Shown in pieces: positions 27,213-32,355 of a stretch of DNA of 32,355 bases. The position numbers were made by a program, and so were the translations under genes. The stretch is from Oscillospiraceae bacterium (lineage in GTDB: Bacteria; Bacillota; Clostridia; Oscillospirales; Ruminococcaceae), in assembly GCA_029007315.1 (NCBI GenBank), contig JAQXHO010000105.1:1-32355 (forward strand), written 5' to 3'. The notes beneath the pieces were generated by a model. It was not told the DNA's origin. It searched no databases and saw only the letters and a program-made list of their open reading frames with translations. Positions within the stretch are counted from its first letter, which is position 1; each line of letters opens with the position of its first letter.

Positions 27213-27223
27213 TGTATTATACA
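27205..27223. promoter_or_regulatory. palindromic candidate operator over -10/start site
   Basis: TGTATAAT-TGT-ATTATACA, perfect 8-bp arms. Confidence 0.6.
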
Positions 27224-27267
27224 ACAGTGGGATAATTTATGCTTCATATGAAAGGAGGTCCTTGCCT

Positions 27268-28737
27268 TTGCAAAAGCACAGACGTATTACAGCTGCCCTT
27301 CTGATATTGTTACTGGCAGCAATGCTTCCTGCCTGCGGTTCTGACAGCAGTTCATCTCAGCCCTTTTCCGGTGAGGAGTCAGTGCAATATAAAACCGACG
27401 CTTACGAGGCGGATGTTTCTCTGGCTGCTGATTATATCCGGAACGACCCTGAGCTTGAAAACGTTAAGGGAAAAACCATTTACTGGCTTTCCTATTACGA
27501 CATCAACCCTTCAAACAACCAGGACAGAAGCGTGGCACTTTCCCTCTTTGAGGACGAATACGGCGGAAAGGTTGAGTACATCAGCTGTACCAGCGAAAAC
27601 AAATTCGACGTACTGGCAAGCCGCATACTGGGCGATGACCCGGTGGATATGTTCCCTTATGAATGGGAAGCTCTGCCCAACGGAGTCGTAAAGGAGCAGT
27701 ATCAGCCTCTTGACGATTACATTGACCTTGAAGATGATATCTGGGACGGCATGGAAGACATTATTGATATGTATGAATACAAGGGCAGTCATTATGTGGT
27801 ACCGTACTGCATTTCAAGTCCGCTGCTCATTACATACAGCCGTTCCATGTGCGAGGAAAACGGTCTGCCTGATCCTTATGAGCTTTACAAGGAAGGCAAG
27901 TGGGACTGGGATATCTTTATGGATATGATGAAGGATTTCAAAGCCAATGCACCGGCAGGCGAAACACGCTTCGGAATAAACGGCTGGTTCGGACAGGCTA
28001 TGATCCAGTCAACAGGTGAAACCGTCATTCGCTACGACGGCGAAAAATTTTCCAGCAACATTAAAAGCCCCGCCATTGAAGCTGCTGAAAACGTTATGGA
28101 GGACATAATGCAGCAGGGACTTTATGACCCGGCATGGTACGGCTACTTCAATGACAACCATTCCACGCTGTTCTTTGCAATGGCTGACTGGGCGCTCGGC
28201 GATTCCAATATAAAGAACATTCCGGAGCCTGATGTGAATGCAGAGGGATTTGTGGAAAAAAATGACCTTATGATCGTGCCTTTCCCTAAATATCCGGAGG
28301 CGGACAAGTATTACATCAACTGCAGCTTCGGTGCAAAAATGCTCGTTAAAAATTCTCAGAACGGTCCGGCGGTAGGTGCATATATAAAATGCGAAAGACT
28401 TGCAGCCGTTACAGATGAATATGTAAACAGCGCAAAGAAGAAATCCCTTATCCCGAATATAGACAGCAGCGGCATTCTGAACGGATATTTAACAGAAGAA
28501 CAGTACGACGCACTGCTTGAGTACATCGATCCGAAAAAAATATCTCCTGTATTTGATTTCGGCTACGGCATGGGAACAAGAATGTACAGCGTGGGCAATT
28601 ATACCTACGAGACAAGAGGAATTATGGATAATATCACATCGGCTCTGCTGAACGGCGACAAGGACTCATGGGCGGTTGTCCGTGACGAATGGTCACCTGT
28701 GGTGGATGAAATTATCGCTGAGTACAACAGCAAATAA
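27268..28737 (+). CDS. extracellular solute-binding lipoprotein (family 1-like), TTG start
   Basis: LQKHRRITAALLILLLAAMLPACGSDSSSS lipobox; AAAGGAGG 8 nt before TTG; long periplasmic-binding-protein-like body. Confidence 0.8.
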   Translation: MQKHRRITAALLILLLAAMLPACGSDSSSSQPFSGEESVQYKTDAYEADVSLAADYIRNDPELENVKGKTIYWLSYYDINPSNNQDRSVALSLFEDEYGGKVEYISCTSENKFDVLASRILGDDPVDMFPYEWEALPNGVVKEQYQPLDDYIDLEDDIWDGMEDIIDMYEYKGSHYVVPYCISSPLLITYSRSMCEENGLPDPYELYKEGKWDWDIFMDMMKDFKANAPAGETRFGINGWFGQAMIQSTGETVIRYDGEKFSSNIKSPAIEAAENVMEDIMQQGLYDPAWYGYFNDNHSTLFFAMADWALGDSNIKNIPEPDVNAEGFVEKNDLMIVPFPKYPEADKYYINCSFGAKMLVKNSQNGPAVGAYIKCERLAAVTDEYVNSAKKKSLIPNIDSSGILNGYLTEEQYDALLEYIDPKKISPVFDFGYGMGTRMYSVGNYTYETRGIMDNITSALLNGDKDSWAVVRDEWSPVVDEIIAEYNSK

Positions 28738-28766
28738 ATTTCTGCCTTATTTTTCAGAAAACCCTT

Positions 28767-28795
28767 GATTTTTAAAAAAAAGTATGATATAATAT
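28767..28795 (+). promoter_or_regulatory. sigma-A promoter of rimP-nusA-infB operon
   Basis: TTGATT-17 nt-TATAAT. Confidence 0.75.
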
Positions 28796-28807
28796 ACTCA
28801 TATCACC

Positions 28808-28840
28808 AAGCAAAGACCGGCAGCCACCGGTCTTTTGCTT
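28808..28840 (+). terminator. promoter-proximal terminator / attenuator before rimP
   Basis: AAGCAAAGACCGG-cagcca-CCGGTCTTTTGCTT; U-run after a 6-bp GC stem. Confidence 0.7.
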
Positions 28841-28873
28841 ATGTTGATGCAAATTTTTAACGGAGGCGGTTGA

Positions 28874-29353
28874 ATGAAACTTAAAAAATTCGGCGGAACC
28901 GAAAAACTGGTCTATGATATGGTGCTGCCTGTTGCCGAAGAACTGGGCTTCAGTATCTGGGACGTGAGCTTCGAAAAAGAAGGCGCTTACTGGTATCTGA
29001 GAGTATTCATTGACCATGAAAACGGCATTACTATTGACGACTGCGAGAAAATGACCAGACCTGTGAATCAGCTCCTTGATGAAAAGGATCCGATACAGCA
29101 GAATTATATTCTGGAAGTAGGTTCGGCAGGACTTGAAAGAACACTGTGCCAGGGCTGGCACTTTGAGCATTCAATCGGTCAGACGGTCAAAGCCCATGCC
29201 ATTCGTCCCATTGACGGAGAAAAGGAATGGATCGGCACTCTTGCTTCATTTGACGGCGAGAGCATAACCGTCACTTCAGACGAAGATAAAACCGTACAGC
29301 TGACCCTCTCTGATCTCTCATATGTGAAGCTGTACGTTGAGATTGATTTTTAA
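28874..29353 (+). CDS. rimP: ribosome maturation factor RimP
   Basis: ELGFSIWDVSFEKEGAYWYLRVFIDHENGITIDDCEKMTRPVNQLLDEKDPIQQNYILEVGSAGLERTL. Confidence 0.95.
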   Translation: MKLKKFGGTEKLVYDMVLPVAEELGFSIWDVSFEKEGAYWYLRVFIDHENGITIDDCEKMTRPVNQLLDEKDPIQQNYILEVGSAGLERTLCQGWHFEHSIGQTVKAHAIRPIDGEKEWIGTLASFDGESITVTSDEDKTVQLTLSDLSYVKLYVEIDF

Positions 29354-29375
29354 TTTAATGGAGGAATGAAAGGAC

Positions 29376-30566
29376 ATGGACAAAAATTTCTTTGAAGCAC
29401 TGGACGCACTGGGTACTGAAAACAGCGTGGATGTGGAAACTCTGGTGGAAAAGGTCAAAACAGCTATGCTGAAGGCTGCAAGAAAGGCTTATCCCGACTG
29501 CGAGGAAAACATCACTATCGACATCGACCCTGCAACACAGAAGTTTGAGATGTATTTAAGACAGACTGTTGTTGACGACGAACCTATTGATGAAAACGAG
29601 ATAAACATTGCAGCCGCAAGAGTTATCGACCCTTATGCTGTTGTAGGCGGAACAGTTCAGAAAAGACTCAATATCGACAAGTTCGGCAGGGCTGCTGCTC
29701 TTTCCGCAAAGCAGTCCATTAAGGGCGACCTGCGTGACATTAACCGTGCAAGAATTCTTGAAAAGTTTGAGGACAAGGAATTCGAGTGCATCACCTGCCA
29801 GGTTTCCCAGGTAGAGCCGGGCGGTACTGCTACACTTATTTACGACAACACCGAGATATATCTCTTCCGCAAGGAGCAGATACCGGGCGAAATACTTAGA
29901 GAAGGTCAGATGATAAAGGTATATATCACTGCCATTGCAAACAAGCAGAAAAAACCGGTCATCAAGATTTCCCGTGTACGCAAGGAGCTTGTTAAGCGTC
30001 TTTTCGAAATGACTGTACCGGAAATTTACGACGGAACCGTTGAGATAAAGGCTATTTCCAGAGAAGCCGGCTCACGTACAAAAATCGCTGTATGGTCAAA
30101 CGACCCCAACGTTGACGCAGTGGGTGCCTGCATAGGTCCCAAGCGTTCAAGAATTTCCGCAATCGTGGCAGAGCTTTCCGGCGAAAAGATAGATATTATT
30201 CCCTACAGCGAAAAGCCTGAGGAATTCATTGCAAGAGCCCTTGCACCTGCAACAGTTCTTCGTGTGGATATCATTACAAACGAGGAAAAGGACCGCACCT
30301 GCAGCATTGTGGTTCCCAATCATCAGCTTTCACTTGCTATCGGCAACCGTGGTCAGAATGCAAAGCTTGCCGCAAAGCTTACAGGCTTCAAGATCGATAT
30401 TAAGCCTGAGATCGAAATAGTTCCCTCAGAGATTTCCGGCGGACTTTCAGATCCCGAGGAAAAAGACGAAACTGCTTTGCTGGAATCAGCTTCTGATATG
30501 ACAGATATGGAAGCTGCCGCTGATCTTGCACATCTGGACGGAGAGCCTGCACCGGTTCAGGAGTAA
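29376..30566 (+). CDS. nusA: transcription termination/antitermination factor NusA
   Basis: N-terminal domain, S1, KH (GACIGPKRSRISAIVAELSGEKIDII; LAIGNRGQNAKLAAKLTGFKIDI). Confidence 0.97.
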   Translation: MDKNFFEALDALGTENSVDVETLVEKVKTAMLKAARKAYPDCEENITIDIDPATQKFEMYLRQTVVDDEPIDENEINIAAARVIDPYAVVGGTVQKRLNIDKFGRAAALSAKQSIKGDLRDINRARILEKFEDKEFECITCQVSQVEPGGTATLIYDNTEIYLFRKEQIPGEILREGQMIKVYITAIANKQKKPVIKISRVRKELVKRLFEMTVPEIYDGTVEIKAISREAGSRTKIAVWSNDPNVDAVGACIGPKRSRISAIVAELSGEKIDIIPYSEKPEEFIARALAPATVLRVDIITNEEKDRTCSIVVPNHQLSLAIGNRGQNAKLAAKLTGFKIDIKPEIEIVPSEISGGLSDPEEKDETALLESASDMTDMEAAADLAHLDGEPAPVQE

Positions 30567-30570
30567 TATC

Positions 30571-30864
30571 ATGAGAGTTAAAAAGATACCTATGCGTATG
30601 TGCATAGGCTGCGGAGAAATGAAGGAGAAAAAAAGCCTTGTACGTGTGATAAAAACACCGGAAAATGAAATTCTGCTGGACGCCACCGGAAAAAAATCCG
30701 GAAGAGGAGCATACTTATGTAAAAGTATGGAATGCTTTGATAAGGCCCAGAAGGGCAGAAAGCTTGAAAAATCATTTTCATGCAGGGTTGACGCCGCAGT
30801 GTATGAGGAACTGAAAAATGAACTGCAAAGAGAAATTTCTGAATCTGCTGACAATATGCCGTAA
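30571..30864 (+). CDS. rnpM: YlxR/RnpM family RNA-binding protein (start trimmed)
   Basis: KKIPMRMCIGCGEMKEKKSLVRVIKTPENEILLDATGKKSGRGAYLCKSMECFDKAQK. Confidence 0.93.
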   Translation: MRVKKIPMRMCIGCGEMKEKKSLVRVIKTPENEILLDATGKKSGRGAYLCKSMECFDKAQKGRKLEKSFSCRVDAAVYEELKNELQREISESADNMP

Positions 30865-31132
30865 AGCCGGAAAGCTTGTTCCGGGTTTTGACCCTGCAAA
30901 AGAGGAAATTCTGTCGCACCGTGCCAGCGGCGTGTTCGTAACCGCCGACGCATCTGCCAGAACAAAAAAGGAAGTCCGCTTTTTCTGTGACAGGGAGAAT
31001 ATTCCCACATGGGAAACAGAGCTTTCCATGGAGGATGTTCAGAATGCACTGGGCAGAAAGGCAGGAGTTCTTGCTGTCTGTGACAAGGGTTTTGCAAAAA
31101 GGCTTATGGAGCTTTCAGATAACATAGAGTAG
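30818..31132 (+). CDS. L7Ae/L30e/S12e/Gadd45 family protein (YlxQ-like)
   Basis: FLNLLTICRKAGKLVPGFDPAKEEI...SGVFVTADASARTKKEVRFF; overlaps rnpM by 47 nt. Confidence 0.87.
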   Translation: MNCKEKFLNLLTICRKAGKLVPGFDPAKEEILSHRASGVFVTADASARTKKEVRFFCDRENIPTWETELSMEDVQNALGRKAGVLAVCDKGFAKRLMELSDNIE

Positions 31133-31165
31133 TTAGTTTTACACATGAAACAGGAGGGTTAGCCA

Positions 31166-32355
31166 ATGACAAAGAAAAGAAAACTTAGTGATGTGGCAAA
31201 GGATCTGCGTATGGACGCAGCCGAGCTGATCGCCTTTTATGAAGGCGTCAGCCCCGACGGACAAAAGAAAAAATCAGGCAGCGGTCTTACCGAAGCGGAA
31301 ATAAACGCTGCCCTGGAACATTTCACTCAGAAGCAGCAGGTGGAAAGCTTTGACGAGTATTTCGCAACACGCAGCCTGCCCAGAAGCGCTTTTGAAAAGA
31401 AGGAAAAGACGGAAGAAAAGAAACAGGAAAAGAAGAGTATGAAGAAGACAGAAAAGAAACAGGAAGCAGCGTCTGAAACGGCTAAGACTGCACCTAAAAA
31501 GAATAAGCCGGAAAAGAAAACTGAAAAGCCTGCGGCTCAGGAAAAGGTTCAGAAAACCGAAAAGAAACAGGAACAGCCAAAGGCAGAGCCTAAGACTGAG
31601 CAGAAGCCTCAGCAGGCAGAAAAGAAAAACGACAATAAGAAGAACGACAAGAAAAAACAGCCGCCTAAGGCTCAGAAGCACGGCGAAAGACTTCATGTTG
31701 AAGTGGAGCTTTCCTCCGGCGGAAGTTCTTCCGTGGAAAAGCGCCGCACCGTTGATACAAGAGGTTCCTACGTTGACCTTGACAAGTACAATCAGCGCTA
31801 TGAGCAGATGGCAAGCGGCGGCAAGTACGGCAAGGATAACTACTCCTCCAAAAAGCAGAAGATCAATCAGAAGTCTGCTCAGAGAAACAAGCAGAAGTAT
31901 TCAAACAAGCGTGAAACTGAACAGGATAAGCTCAGACGCCTGGAGCTTGAAAGAGCAAGAAAACAGCAGCTTAAAGTTATGATCCCGGACAGCATTGTTG
32001 TCAGCGAACTGGCTGCACGTCTTAAGGTTACTGCAACCGAAGTCATCAAAAAGCTGATGATGCTGGGCGTTATGGCGTCTATCAATGAGGAGATCGACTT
32101 TGATACAGCGTCACTGGTGGCAGAGGAACTGGGTGCAAAGGTTGAAAAGGAAGTTATCGTTACTATCGAGGAACGTCTTATCGAAGAGGTGGACGAGAGC
32201 GAGGATACAGAGGAACGCTGCCCTGTTGTCTGCGTAATGGGTCACGTTGACCACGGCAAGACATCTATCCTTGACAGAATCAGAAATGCCCATGTAACAG
32301 CAGGAGAAGCTGGCGGTATCACACAGCATATCGGCGCTTACCAGGTAATTCACCA
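31166..32355 (+). CDS. infB: translation initiation factor IF-2, N-terminal part (truncated by window edge)
   Basis: [27 protein letters not shown]..., long KEK-rich linker, [41 protein letters not shown]; not in ORF track because no stop in window. Confidence 0.97.
   Translation, partial: MTKKRKLSDVAKDLRMDAAELIAFYEGVSPDGQKKKSGSGLTEAEINAALEHFTQKQQVESFDEYFATRSLPRSAFEKKEKTEEKKQEKKSMKKTEKKQEAASETAKTAPKKNKPEKKTEKPAAQEKVQKTEKKQEQPKAEPKTEQKPQQAEKKNDNKKNDKKKQPPKAQKHGERLHVEVELSSGGSSSVEKRRTVDTRGSYVDLDKYNQRYEQMASGGKYGKDNYSSKKQKINQKSAQRNKQKYSNKRETEQDKLRRLELERARKQQLKVMIPDSIVVSELAARLKVTATEVIKKLMMLGVMASINEEIDFDTASLVAEELGAKVEKEVIVTIEERLIEEVDESEDTEERCPVVCVMGHVDHGKTSILDRIRNAHVTAGEAGGITQHIGAYQVIH

Noticed and set aside
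31400-31690. KEKK/EKKQ repeats in infB
   Set aside because: Ordinary low-complexity IF-2 linker, variable in all bacteria
31274-31696. Leu/Phe/Arg-rich minus-strand ORF resembling a membrane protein
   Set aside because: Antisense of the Lys/Glu-rich linker of infB; hydrophobicity is a codon-complement artefact
1-32355. CRISPR arrays, tRNA/rRNA genes, phage or integrase modules, toxin-antitoxin pairs
   Set aside because: Looked for and not seen; no direct-repeat/spacer pattern, no cloverleaf with CCA, no integrase or capsid motifs

Overview
The window reads as a core-genome segment of a low-GC Gram-positive bacterium, probably Ruminococcus or another Oscillospiraceae (judged from protein style, no search run). 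I resolve about 38 CDSs. (1) Minus-strand thyX-tmk-DUF2156-DJ-1-5-FTHF cyclo-ligase. (2) rpsF-ssb-rpsR. (3) A RING/zinc-ribbon membrane protein, prfB, and three tandem zinc-ribbon/DUF4190-like proteins. (4) rny and metG, separated by a promoter and a structured leader. (5) lysC-type aspartokinase and spoVT/AbrB. (6) rlmH with a YycJ-like MBL protein. (7) A GntR(YtrA)-ABC cassette. (8) A yabP-yabQ-divIC-S1 (yabR-like) cluster. (9) rnhA, a C39-like protein, tmcAL and ackA. (10) cdd, DUF896, an SDR and an orphan solute-binding lipoprotein. (11) rimP-nusA-rnpM(ylxR)-L7Ae-infB, running off the right edge. No CRISPR array, phage or defence island was seen. The most interesting items lie between or within these genes: a ~280-nt multibranched RNA candidate upstream of rny behind a consensus promoter; two foldback MITE-like repeats (rlmH/spoVT and tmcAL/ackA gaps); a C39-like protein lacking both catalytic Cys and His; palindromic operators over the gntR-ABC and solute-binding-protein promoters; a promoter-proximal terminator before rimP-nusA-infB; a hairpin in front of aspartokinase; and an unframeshifted prfB that may retain a trace of the frameshift site.
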